Source: CALHVX01 sp964640725 (GTDB taxonomy: Bacteria; Pseudomonadota; Gammaproteobacteria; Pseudomonadales; Azotimanducaceae). Taken from it: a DNA stretch of 64,000 nucleotides. The notes below the pieces were generated by a model. It was not told the origin of the DNA, made no database searches, and saw only the letters and a list, made by a program, of their open reading frames with translations. Location: NCBI GenBank assembly GCA_964640725.1, contig CAZXIJ010000015.1:46136-110135 (forward strand), given 5' to 3'. The position numbers and the translations under genes are program-made. The number at the start of each line of letters is the position of its first letter. Position 1 is the first letter of the stretch. Below are positions 17,472 to 25,891 of this stretch, in pieces.

Positions 17472-18677
17472 TCAGGGCGAGCCGTAGCGCCGTACCAGCT
17501 GCTTACCCAAAGCCATCATGTGAACCTGGTCCGGACCGTCGGCCTGCCGGCACCAGCGCGCGTAGTTGAACGCTTCGGCCATCGGGTAGTCCGCGGTCAG
17601 CCCGCCGGCGCCGTGAATCTGCATGCACCGGTCAATGACCGTCTGCGCCATGAGCGGTACGGTAATTTTGGCGGCGGCGATAAAGTCGCGCGCATCCTTG
17701 GCGCCGAGTTCGTCCACCCGCTGGGCCGTCTTGAGCGTCAGCAACCGCGCCTGTTCAATCTCGCTGAAGGACTTGGCCAGGTCTTCCAGCACGCTCTGGT
17801 GCTGCGACAGCTTGCGGCCAAAGGTCTCGCGCTCTTCACTGCGGCGGCAGGCAAACTCCAGCGCTCGTTGCGCGCTGCCAATGAGCCGCATGCAGTGGTG
17901 GATGCGACCCGGCCCCAGGCGACCCTGGGCGATCTCAAAACCGCGGCCCTCGCCCAGCAGGATGTTCTCGGCCGGCACCCGGACGTTGTCAAAGTGCACC
18001 TCGGCATGCCCCAGGGGCGCATCGTCATAGCCGAGCGTTGTCAGCGGCCGAACCACAGTGACACCAGGCGCATCCTTTGGCACCAGAATCTGGCTTTGCT
18101 GCAGGTGCCGATTGGGGTTATCCGGGTCTGACTTGCCCATCACGATCAGGATTTTCGTGCGCTCGTAGGGCGCATTGGTAATGAACCACTTGCGGCCGTT
18201 CACCACATAGGAATCGCCGTCACGGTCGATGCGGGTGCGCACGTTGGTCGCGTCGCTGGACGCAACGTCCGGCTCGGTCATGGCGTAGGAAGACCGAATC
18301 TCGCCGTTCAGGAGCGGTTCCAGCCACTGCGCGCGCTGCGCATCCGTGCCGTATTTCATGAACACTTCCATGTTGCCCGTGTCCGGCGCATTGCAGTTGA
18401 ACACTTCGGGGCACCACAGCACGCGGCCCATGATTTCTGCCAGCGGCGCGTAGTCGGCATTGCTCAAACCGCCGTGGTCGACGGGCATCCACAAGTTCCA
18501 CAGGCCGACTTCCCGAGCCTTGGCTTTGAGCGTTTCCATGAGCGGCACGGTCCCGAAACGGTTGGGCATCGAGGCCAGCTCTTCGTGATACCGGGCCTCG
18601 TTCGGGTAAATGTGCTCATCCATGAATCGGGTCAACAGGTCCCGAAGCTGATCAGCGGGCGGCAAGGGATCGGTCAT
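17472..18677 (-). CDS. Acyl-CoA dehydrogenase family protein (ACAD10/11-like)
   Basis: 401-residue FAD flavoenzyme introducing a trans-2 double bond into an acyl-CoA. It shows FNCNAPDTGNMEV, SSYAMTEPDVASSDATNV (FAD contact), GRKWFITNA, GRGFEIAQGRLGPGRIHHCM and C-terminal IHGAGGLTADYPMAEAFNYAR...DGPDQVH. The start is placed at MTDPLPPADQL (18677); an in-frame extension to 18794 adds low-complexity sequence. It is a close relative of the enzyme at 34325, so the genome carries several paralogues. Electrons would pass to ETF. Confidence 0.9.
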   Translation of the reverse strand: MTDPLPPADQLRDLLTRFMDEHIYPNEARYHEELASMPNRFGTVPLMETLKAKAREVGLWNLWMPVDHGGLSNADYAPLAEIMGRVLWCPEVFNCNAPDTGNMEVFMKYGTDAQRAQWLEPLLNGEIRSSYAMTEPDVASSDATNVRTRIDRDGDSYVVNGRKWFITNAPYERTKILIVMGKSDPDNPNRHLQQSQILVPKDAPGVTVVRPLTTLGYDDAPLGHAEVHFDNVRVPAENILLGEGRGFEIAQGRLGPGRIHHCMRLIGSAQRALEFACRRSEERETFGRKLSQHQSVLEDLAKSFSEIEQARLLTLKTAQRVDELGAKDARDFIAAAKITVPLMAQTVIDRCMQIHGAGGLTADYPMAEAFNYARWCRQADGPDQVHMMALGKQLVRRYGSP

Positions 18678-18807
18678 GGCATGTCTCGGTTGGTCAGAAC
18701 AGCCCGGAGTCTGATCGATGGGGCCGCCTTGATGCCAGCGCTGCCCCAGTGCTAGCTCGAGCGGCTGCGCGGCCGCAGGCCGAATGCTCGACAAAGGTTC
18801 CCGCCAT

Positions 18808-19707
18808 TCAATCGAGCGCCTTGGCCGGTGTCAGCGCCTCCCGTTGCCAGGGCATGGTCTGCAGATCAGCAGCCTCCAATCCACGGTTCAGATCCAGCCC
18901 GGTGAGCCACCAGCGGTGGGCGGTGATCGCGATCGGCCCGCGCACCCGCTCATTGAACGCGACAGGCAGCAGCACAGCGCCGACCTGCTTGTAGTCCAGG
19001 TAGGTCACATCGACGTGGGCGCCGCGGGTCGTGCGATAGCCCTCCAGGGTGATTTGTACGCGCCAGGTCCTGGCCGTTCGCGCATCCACCCACAGCACGA
19101 GTTCGTCCCGGTCCGACAGGCCGAGCCCCGGGGTCAGCACCCGGTAGAGCCGATGGTAGCGCCTGCCGCCCTCTTCTCGATCCGGCAATCGCTGGTACGC
19201 GGCGGCAGACGCCTGCGCCGGTCGCCGAGCAGCCGGGGCCAGGGGGCCCAGAGCAAACAACAGAAAGGAGTCTGCGGTGAGCGCCGTCGAGGCCAGCACG
19301 TCTTCGTCCAGCACCTCCTGCCCGTCGTACCAGACCCGAATCTGCGACCGGCTCCGGTACACCTGTTTGCTGCCCGCGGGACCTTCGTAGCGCGCCGCAT
19401 ACACGCCTTGGGGGAGCAGCAAGCGCTCCTGCGAGCGGACGCGGTAGCGATGATCTGTGACCAGGGGCTGAATGCGCGTAATCAGAAATTTCCAACGTCC
19501 ATCGAGGGCGACGTTGAGGTCCTTCAGCGCGCCAGGGGTCTGCCCGCCATGCACACGCCAGGTCCGCTCGAAGATCTCATCCGCCGTCAGTTCGTCCGGC
19601 GCCGTGCAGCAGCCAGAATCGGCCACGGGAAAGGGAACCGCGCAGCCGGCCAGCCACAACACCAGCGACAGCACGCAGCAAGGAGTCGCCCGGGCGCCTG
19701 CTGACAT
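18808..19707 (-). CDS. Hypothetical lipoprotein
   Basis: 299 residues with a lipoprotein signal (VLSLVLWLAGCAVPFP, lipobox Cys22). The body contains strand-rich stretches (GRWKFLITRIQPLVTDHRYRVRSQERLLLPQ, VRVWYDGQEVL-like segment, DELVLWVDARTARTWRVQITLEGYRTTRGAHVDVTYLDY as alternating strands) reminiscent of outer-membrane lipoprotein folds of the LolA/LolB type, but I cannot assign it. It overlaps the azoR stop by one base (TGATG), so it is translated after azoR. Confidence 0.7.
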   Translation of the reverse strand: MSAGARATPCCVLSLVLWLAGCAVPFPVADSGCCTAPDELTADEIFERTWRVHGGQTPGALKDLNVALDGRWKFLITRIQPLVTDHRYRVRSQERLLLPQGVYAARYEGPAGSKQVYRSRSQIRVWYDGQEVLDEDVLASTALTADSFLLFALGPLAPAARRPAQASAAAYQRLPDREEGGRRYHRLYRVLTPGLGLSDRDELVLWVDARTARTWRVQITLEGYRTTRGAHVDVTYLDYKQVGAVLLPVAFNERVRGPIAITAHRWWLTGLDLNRGLEAADLQTMPWQREALTPAKALD

Positions 19708-20333
19708 CAGGAACTGCCGAGGGACCCGGCCTGCGATTCCAGCTGAGGACGGGCAGCAGCAAGCTGAGCTTCGACGACGTCCGGTCCGCCCATGGTGCCC
19801 TGCACGGCAATCTCCAAGACTGGATCAATGCCGACCATGCCCAGCCAGGCCTGCATGTACGGCGTCTGCAGGTCGTAGGGGTTGGGTGCACCGTCAATGG
19901 GGCTGTAGTCGCCGCCGCGGCTGTAGATGACCGTTGCCGAACCGCCGACCAGACCTTCCATGCCGGTCGCCGCAGGCCGGAAGGTCAGCCCCGGATGAGT
20001 CACCAGGTCGACGTACTGCTTGAGCACATACGGCAGCCCAAAATTCCACATGGGCACGGTCAGCAAATAGTGCTCGGCCGCCTTGAACCGCTCGACCATC
20101 GCCTCGACTTCCGCCCACCGGGCCGCCTGCAGGGCGGTCAGCGCCCGGCCGCTCATCACCGCGTACTTGGCCGCGGCCAGGTCTTCGTCGTAGGCCGGTA
20201 GCGGCGCATCGAACAGCGCCAGGTGGTCCACAGAGACGCTGCCTGGCAGGGCCTCCAGAAAGATGGCGGCGGCTCGGGACGACACGGCGTCCGCACCGCG
20301 GGGGGAAGCTTGGAGATACAACAGGGAAGACAT
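19707..20333 (-). CDS. azoR: FMN-dependent NADH-azoreductase
   Basis: 208-residue flavodoxin-fold quinone/azo reductase. It shows YLQASPRGADAVSSRAA (FMN phosphate loop), VPMWNFGLPYVLKQYVDLV (diagnostic for AzoR) and YSRGGDYSP. It reduces quinones and azo compounds by two electrons at the expense of NADH, protecting against thiol/quinone stress. Length is the family norm. It is the first gene of a two-gene unit with the lipoprotein gene; the two starts that face each other (20333 and 20408) leave 74 bp for divergent promoters. Confidence 0.93.
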   Translation of the reverse strand: MSSLLYLQASPRGADAVSSRAAAIFLEALPGSVSVDHLALFDAPLPAYDEDLAAAKYAVMSGRALTALQAARWAEVEAMVERFKAAEHYLLTVPMWNFGLPYVLKQYVDLVTHPGLTFRPAATGMEGLVGGSATVIYSRGGDYSPIDGAPNPYDLQTPYMQAWLGMVGIDPVLEIAVQGTMGGPDVVEAQLAAARPQLESQAGSLGSS

Positions 20334-20407
20334 GGCTGAATCCTTGTAGAAAGAGTCGCCGCGCAGTGTGGTTGCGGGACTGTGGATGCACCGTCAGAGT
20401 GCCTGCC

Positions 20408-21430
20408 ATGGATCCCCTCACGCAAGGCGCCCTCGGCGCAGTCGCCAGCCAGAGTGCCGGCCCGGGCGCACACGCCGGTCGCCTGGCGATCGTCGGTGCC
20501 CTCGCGGGCATGGCCGCGGATCTGGACATTCTGATTCGAAGCCGCGCAGACCCCCTGCTGTTCCTGGAGTACCACCGCCAGTTCACGCACGCGCTCGCCT
20601 TTGTGCCCGTCGGTGCCCTGCTCGTGTCTCTGGCTTTGTGGAAAGTGCCGGGCATCGGCCTGCCGTTTCGCAGCCTCTATCTCGCTGCATGCCTGGGGTA
20701 CGGGACCCACGGCCTGCTGGACGCCTGCACGTCTTACGGGACCCAGCTGCTGTGGCCCCTGGCGAACACCCGCGTCGCCTGGGACCTGATCAGTGTGGTG
20801 GACCCGCTGTTTTCCCTGCCAATCCTGGCGCTCGCGATCATTGCCTGGCGTCGTGGCCAAAGCGGGCCAGCACGAGCTGCGCTGCTCTGGGGGCTCTTCT
20901 ATCTGGCCATCGGCGCGGTGCAGGGGCAGCGTGCGGATCAGCTCGCAGAATCGATTGCCGATGCGCGCGGTCACGAGCGTGCCGACGTGCTCATCAAGCC
21001 AGCGTTCGGCAACCTGCTGCTGTGGAAGTCGGTGTATCGCAGCGGCGATCGGCTATACGTCGACGGCATTCGCGCAGGTACCGCCCTGTCCCACTGCGGC
21101 GGCACGTCGATAGCGGCCCTGCCACCGGGTCAGGATCCGCCCCTGGTTCGCCCTGGCAGCCAGCAGCAGCGCGATCTGGCCCGCTTCCGCTGGTTTTCCG
21201 GCGGCTATCTGGCACTGTGGCCCGAAGGATCCCGGAGCGGCAATGCGCAGATCATTGACGTGCGTTACGCCAACCTGCCAAACGCCATCGATCCGCTGTG
21301 GGGCATCGAGCTGCAGGCGGATACTGGCGCCGATTCCCATGTGCGCTGGTGGGCCAACCGCCGCGCAACCCCGGAGCAACGACGCGATCTGTGGCTGCTG
21401 CTCACGCAGCCGGATTGTCGCCAGGAGTAA
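20408..21430 (+). CDS. DUF457/YdjM-type membrane metal-dependent hydrolase
   Basis: 340-residue inner-membrane protein. It starts MDPLTQGALGAVASQ, the typical N-terminus of this family, followed by GMAADLDILIRSRADPLLFLEYHRQFTHALAF, with Asp and His residues that form the presumed metal site, and four or more hydrophobic segments in residues 1-185. The C-terminal ~150 residues are soluble. Members are linked to membrane lipid or LexA-regulated stress functions, but the reaction is unproven. The stop is 4 bp before slyX, so they are cotranscribed. Confidence 0.85.
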   Translation: MDPLTQGALGAVASQSAGPGAHAGRLAIVGALAGMAADLDILIRSRADPLLFLEYHRQFTHALAFVPVGALLVSLALWKVPGIGLPFRSLYLAACLGYGTHGLLDACTSYGTQLLWPLANTRVAWDLISVVDPLFSLPILALAIIAWRRGQSGPARAALLWGLFYLAIGAVQGQRADQLAESIADARGHERADVLIKPAFGNLLLWKSVYRSGDRLYVDGIRAGTALSHCGGTSIAALPPGQDPPLVRPGSQQQRDLARFRWFSGGYLALWPEGSRSGNAQIIDVRYANLPNAIDPLWGIELQADTGADSHVRWWANRRATPEQRRDLWLLLTQPDCRQE

Positions 21431-21434
21431 GCGT

Positions 21435-21686
21435 ATGACCCGCACAAACGATAGCCAGAGCAACCCGGAAGCAGCGCTGACGGCGCTGGGAGCCCGCGTC
21501 GACGAGCTGGAAATGCGCGGCGCGTTCAACGACCAAAGCCAAGCTGACTTAAGTGATGCTCTAGCTGCTGAAAGCAAGCGAATCAATGAGTTACAGGCTA
21601 AAATTGAACGATTGGAAAAACAATTGGAAGCGCTGTTCCAAGGCGCGGGCACGGCTGCACCAGAACCGCCGCCACCACACTACTAG
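21435..21686 (+). CDS. slyX: SlyX family protein
   Basis: 83-residue coiled-coil protein: a heptad pattern runs through ARVDELEMRGAFNDQSQ to RINELQAKIERLEKQLEAL, and it ends in the family's proline-rich PEPPPPHY. Function is poorly known; SlyX is usually found beside FKBP-type isomerase slyD or small genes in gammaproteobacteria. Codons in the middle (21541-21640) are strikingly A/T-rich (TTA, CTA, AAA, ATT, GAA) compared with all neighbouring genes. Confidence 0.9.
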   Translation: MTRTNDSQSNPEAALTALGARVDELEMRGAFNDQSQADLSDALAAESKRINELQAKIERLEKQLEALFQGAGTAAPEPPPPHY

Positions 21687-21731
21687 CCACCTTCCCGACC
21701 CCGGCCAACCAGTACTTCAGAGGACATCCCC

Positions 21732-22571
21732 ATGAGAGCATTCACCGGCAAGGTTGCCGCGATCACCGGCGCTGGCTCGGGTATGGGCGCTGCCCTCGCT
21801 CGCGCCCTGGCCGCCCAGGGATGTCATCTGGCGCTGGCTGACCGCAATGCCGAGGCGTTGGCTGAAGTCCAGGCCGCCGTGAGCGCGCAACGGGTCAAAG
21901 TCACCGCCGACGCAATCGACGTCAGCGATCCTGAAGCGGTGAACGCCTGGGCCGCGCAAACACAGCGAGCGCACGGCGCTGTCCATCTTCTGTTCAACAA
22001 CGCCGGCGTCTCGGTCACCGGAGCCGCTGCAGCGATGAAGATGGCGGACTTCGAATGGCTCATGAACATCAACTTCTGGGGCGTCGTGCACGGCTGTCGC
22101 GCTTTTCTGCCGTACCTGAGTGCTGCGCCCCATGCGCACATCATCAATACCGCCAGCATCTTTGGTGTCGTCGCCGTGCCAAGCCAAAGCGCTTACAACG
22201 CGTCCAAGTTTGCCGTTCGCGGCTACACCGAATCTCTCGAGCAGGAGCTGCGGGACACGCAGGTACGGGTCAGCTGCGTGCTGCCCGGGGGCGTCAAGAC
22301 CAACATCGTGCGCAGCTCGCGGTATTACCCAAGCGATAACGCAGCGCCCACCCGGGACGAGGCCATCGTGCGCTTCGAGGCGATGGCCGGGCTGACCTCT
22401 GACCAGGCCGCGGACATCATTCTGGCGGGCGTGCGCCGGGACAAACGACGAATTCTGGTCGGCAATGATGCCCGGCTGCTCGACTGGGTGGCCCGAGCTT
22501 TACCGACGCGCTACCCGGAGGTGATTCGCTGGCTCTCCGAGCGCAACGGCTCGCGGGAACCGTTGTCCTGA
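21732..22571 (+). CDS. Short-chain dehydrogenase/reductase
   Basis: 279-residue SDR: TGAGSGMGAALA, ADRNAEAL (acidic residue, NAD preference), LFNNAGVSV, INTASIFG, YNASKFAVRGYTESL (active-site Tyr/Lys) and SCVLPGGVKTNIV. It resembles the acetoin/fatty-acyl-type SDRs with a long C-terminal helix region (VARALPTRYPEVIRWL). An AGAGGA site precedes the ATG. It is the last plus-strand gene before the converging pho/pst operon. Substrate unknown. Confidence 0.9.
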   Translation: MRAFTGKVAAITGAGSGMGAALARALAAQGCHLALADRNAEALAEVQAAVSAQRVKVTADAIDVSDPEAVNAWAAQTQRAHGAVHLLFNNAGVSVTGAAAAMKMADFEWLMNINFWGVVHGCRAFLPYLSAAPHAHIINTASIFGVVAVPSQSAYNASKFAVRGYTESLEQELRDTQVRVSCVLPGGVKTNIVRSSRYYPSDNAAPTRDEAIVRFEAMAGLTSDQAADIILAGVRRDKRRILVGNDARLLDWVARALPTRYPEVIRWLSERNGSREPLS

Positions 22572-22620
22572 CGGCGATCGAAATTGGCCGCCCCGGGATC
22601 CGGACGCTTGCCCAGGACAG

Positions 22621-23310
22621 TCAGCCCTTTTGCAGGCGCAGCTTTGAGTGCCGAACGTCCTCGCCCTTGACCTGGTACAGCACATACTCGCCAAGGTTCT
22701 TGGCGTGATCGCCAATGCGCTCCAGGGCGCGCGCTGCCCAGATGGTGTTCATGGATCGGTGAATCGTCGCCGGCTGATCTGCCATCTCGGCAATGAGCAC
22801 GCGACACAACGCCTTATAGCGGTCATCAATCTGCTCGTCCCCGGCAATCACCTGCAGCGCCACCGAATCGTCCAGCCGCGCAAAGGCATCCAGGGCGCGA
22901 GTGACCTGCTGCGCGACGGCCTCGTGCAGTTCTTTGAATTCGCGGTACAGATCGTCCGGCACCGGCTCCCGGGCCATGCCCTTGGCCATCTTGGCAATAC
23001 GATCCGCTTCGTCGCCGATGCGCTCAAGGTCGGTAATGGCCCGCATGATCCCGATCAGCATGCGCAGATCGCTGGCCGCTGGCTGACGACGGGCAATAAT
23101 CTGGACGCAGAGCTCATCGAGCTCGACTTCCATACGGTTCACACGATTGTCATTTTCGCGAACGGTTTCGGCCAGCGCGATGTCATGGGTCACCAGCGCT
23201 CGACAGGCCTGACTGAGCTGCTGCTCGACCAGACCGCCCATCTCCATCAGCTGAGCGCGCACGGAGGACAGCTCTGCGTCGTATTGCTCGGAAATGTGCT
23301 TGCTCAACAT
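22621..23310 (-). CDS. phoU: Phosphate signalling protein PhoU
   Basis: 229-residue cytosolic two-domain helical-bundle protein: the start HISEQYDAELSSVRAQLMEMGGLVEQQL and the repeated D(L)ERIGD(E/H)A motif (TDLERIGDEADRIAKMA, RALERIGDHAKNLGEYV), which carries the metal-binding acidic residues of each domain. It inhibits Pst transport and relays phosphate status to PhoR. It is last in the pst operon, 71 bp after pstB, as in most proteobacteria. Confidence 0.97.
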   Translation of the reverse strand: MLSKHISEQYDAELSSVRAQLMEMGGLVEQQLSQACRALVTHDIALAETVRENDNRVNRMEVELDELCVQIIARRQPAASDLRMLIGIMRAITDLERIGDEADRIAKMAKGMAREPVPDDLYREFKELHEAVAQQVTRALDAFARLDDSVALQVIAGDEQIDDRYKALCRVLIAEMADQPATIHRSMNTIWAARALERIGDHAKNLGEYVLYQVKGEDVRHSKLRLQKG

Positions 23311-23381
23311 CGCATCCTGCGGGCTTGTTGGTCAGGGCTGTGGCCTGAGCATCCGCGGGCTGGCGGCGAACGAGGCCGGTG

Positions 23382-24194
23382 CTATCCGTAGCGGCCCGTA
23401 ATGTAGTCTTCAGTCTGCTTTTGCTCAGGGCGCGTGAACACTGTATCAGTTTCGCCAATTTCGACAAGTTCGCCCAGATGCAAAAAGGCCGTGTAGTCGG
23501 ACACGCGCGCTGCCTGCTGCATGTTGTGCGTGACGACCACGATGGTGTAGTCCTCCTTGAGCTGGTGCATCAGCTCTTCGATCTTGAGCGTAGAGATCGG
23601 ATCGAGCGCCGAAGCAGGCTCGTCCAACAGCAACACCGAAGGCTCGACCGCCACCGCTCGGGCAATCACCAGCCGCTGCTGTTGCCCGCCGGACAGCGTG
23701 AGGGCTGACAGGGCCAGCCGATCCTTCACCTCGTCCCAGAGCGCCGCGCTGCGCAGCGCCCACTCGACACGCTCGTCAAGGAACGACTGGGACACGCGCC
23801 CCGCCAGACGCAGGCCGTAGGCAACGTTCTCGAAAATGCTTTTCGGAAAGGGGTTCGGGCGCTGAAAGACCATGCCGACCCGTCGCCGAAGCTGAGCCAC
23901 GTCAATCTCGGCGCGGGTAATGTCTTCGCCCTCAAGCAGGATCCGGCCGGTCAGTTCGGCGTCATGAATCAGATCATTCATGCGATTGAAGCAACGCAAC
24001 AGCGTCGACTTGCCGCAACCCGAAGGACCGATGAAGGCAGTGATCTGCCGTGCCGGAATCGTCAGCGAGACGTTCTGCAAGGCCTGCTGACCACCGTAAC
24101 GCAGACTCAGCTGTTCGACTTCCAGACAGGGCGGCAATGCCTCTGCAGCGGCATCTTCGGCACCAGGCAACGGGTTGTCGTCGGTCTCAGTCAT
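23382..24194 (-). CDS. pstB: Phosphate ABC transporter ATP-binding protein PstB
   Basis: 270 residues. Walker A GPSGCGKSTLLRCFNRMNDLI is specific for PstB, with ABC signature LSGGQQQRLVIARAVA and Walker B VLLLDEPASALDP followed by H-loop VVVTHNMQQAARV. It energises the PstC/PstA permease at the inner membrane. An acidic N-terminal extension of ~20 residues precedes the domain. It follows pstA by 11 bp. Confidence 0.97.
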   Translation of the reverse strand: MTETDDNPLPGAEDAAAEALPPCLEVEQLSLRYGGQQALQNVSLTIPARQITAFIGPSGCGKSTLLRCFNRMNDLIHDAELTGRILLEGEDITRAEIDVAQLRRRVGMVFQRPNPFPKSIFENVAYGLRLAGRVSQSFLDERVEWALRSAALWDEVKDRLALSALTLSGGQQQRLVIARAVAVEPSVLLLDEPASALDPISTLKIEELMHQLKEDYTIVVVTHNMQQAARVSDYTAFLHLGELVEIGETDTVFTRPEQKQTEDYITGRYG

Positions 24195-24205
24195 GGCAGC
24201 GATGG

Positions 24206-25888
24206 CTAAAGCTCCTGTCCTTTATAGCGTTTCTCGAGGCGGTTGCGGAGCACCATCGCCGCGAGGTTCAGCACCAGCACAATCATGACCAGCAACAGTG
24301 CCGTCGCGTACACCAGGGATCCGGACGCTTCGACATTGGAGTTCTGAAAGCCCAGGTCGAAGATATGGAATCCCAGGTGCATGAATTGCTGGTCCAGGTG
24401 TACGTACGGGAAGATACCGTCGACAGGCAGCGCCGGCGCCAGCTTAACCACCCCCACAAGCATCAGCGGCGCAACCTCCCCAGCGGCGCGAGCAACCGCC
24501 AGGATAATCCCGGTCAGAATCGCCGGGCTGGCCATGGGCAGAACGACTTTGAACAGCGTCTCCGCCTGCGTCGCGCCGAGCGCCAGGCTCCCCTCTCGCA
24601 GGCTCCGGGGCACGCGGTTCAGTCCCTCTTCGGCTGACACGATGACGACGGGCAAGGTGAGCAACGCCAGGGTCAGCGACGCCCACAGCAGTCCGGGGGA
24701 ACCAAAAGTCGCGGCGGGCTGACGATCGGCAAAGAACAGCGAGTCGATGCTGCCGCCCAGCACGTAGACAAAAAATCCAAGACCGAAGACCCCGTAAACG
24801 ATCGAGGGCACGCCAGCCAGGTTGTTGACTGCAATGCGCACGAACTGCACAAACCGGCCCTGCTCGGCGTACTCGTGCAGGTAGACGGCAGCGAGCACGC
24901 CAATGGGAGCAACCAGCACGCTCATAATCAGGACCATGAGCACCGTGCCAAAGATCGCCGGAAACACCCCGCCTTCCGTGTTGCCTTCCCGGGGATCAGA
25001 GCTCAGGAACAGCGCCAGGCTCTGAAAATAGTGCCTGACTTTGTCCCCAAGGCTCATGGCGTTCGGTCGCCAGACCCGGACCAGCTGCGAGACGGGCAGC
25101 AAAGTGCTAGTGCCGTCGCCAATGTCCAGCCGCAGGCTCGCCCCCTCCTGGAGCTGCGCCAGCTGTCGACGCTGCGCTTCGGCCTGGGCGAAGTGGCGCT
25201 CCAGCGCCTGCTGCTCCCCCAGCAGCTGCGACCGATCCGGCTCCGATGCAGTGCGCGCAAGCCGACGCCGGTTGTCCTGCAACGCCGCACTCAACGGCGC
25301 CAGCTCCGCAGACTGCAGCCGGTCCAGCTGCTCCTCGAGGGCGCGAATGCGCCCGAGCTCAGCATCGAGCGCGGCAAACAGCCCCGGCGCGTCGCCCTGA
25401 TAACGAACGTCTCCAAGGGTCAGGGAGGCAATCGCGCCGAAGGCCTGGCCCCACTGACGCCGCTCAAGGACAACGGCGTCAGCAGGGTAAGACACACTGA
25501 GGATCTCGTGATCGTAGAGCCACCGAAACGCCGGCGGGTTCACTCGCCGATTGCCTGTCTTCACCAGCACCCGCGCGACCTCGCTGGCCGGATCGTTGGC
25601 CTGGCCGGCGGGCGCGCTGCGTCCCGTGGCTTCCTGGTAACGCGCCAGGGAAATCCGGTCCCGGTCCACCGGTTGCCCGTAGAGCTGGCGGGTGCCGTAC
25701 ACCGGCGACGCGAAGCCAACGAGCGCCACCGGCGCCGGCCAGAAGTAGCTTACGCCGCGGACCGCCAACAGCCCCAGCAGCCCCAAGGCCATCAGCAGCG
25801 CGAGCCCGATCGCGCTGGCGTTCAGCCAGACGAACGCCTCGCCGGAGGCCAGCCAGCGCTGTAGACCGCGCCGTCGGTCCGTCAGCAT
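24206..25888 (-). CDS. pstA: Phosphate ABC transporter permease PstA (long form)
   Basis: 560 residues, nearly twice the ~300 of E. coli PstA. There is an N-terminal membrane segment (residues ~22-46), a periplasmic insert of ~220 residues with a coiled-coil stretch (LEEQLDRLQSAELAPLSAALQDN...EQQALERHFAQAEAQRRQLAQL), then the permease domain with LLVAPIGVLAAVYLHEYAEQ and the EAA loop SLALGATQAETLFKVVLP. Long PstA/PstC pairs occur in Pseudomonas and marine gammaproteobacteria. It transports phosphate with PstC and PstB. Start ATG, 3 bp after pstC. Confidence 0.95.
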   Translation of the reverse strand: MLTDRRRGLQRWLASGEAFVWLNASAIGLALLMALGLLGLLAVRGVSYFWPAPVALVGFASPVYGTRQLYGQPVDRDRISLARYQEATGRSAPAGQANDPASEVARVLVKTGNRRVNPPAFRWLYDHEILSVSYPADAVVLERRQWGQAFGAIASLTLGDVRYQGDAPGLFAALDAELGRIRALEEQLDRLQSAELAPLSAALQDNRRRLARTASEPDRSQLLGEQQALERHFAQAEAQRRQLAQLQEGASLRLDIGDGTSTLLPVSQLVRVWRPNAMSLGDKVRHYFQSLALFLSSDPREGNTEGGVFPAIFGTVLMVLIMSVLVAPIGVLAAVYLHEYAEQGRFVQFVRIAVNNLAGVPSIVYGVFGLGFFVYVLGGSIDSLFFADRQPAATFGSPGLLWASLTLALLTLPVVIVSAEEGLNRVPRSLREGSLALGATQAETLFKVVLPMASPAILTGIILAVARAAGEVAPLMLVGVVKLAPALPVDGIFPYVHLDQQFMHLGFHIFDLGFQNSNVEASGSLVYATALLLVMIVLVLNLAAMVLRNRLEKRYKGQEL

Positions 25889-25891
25889 GAG

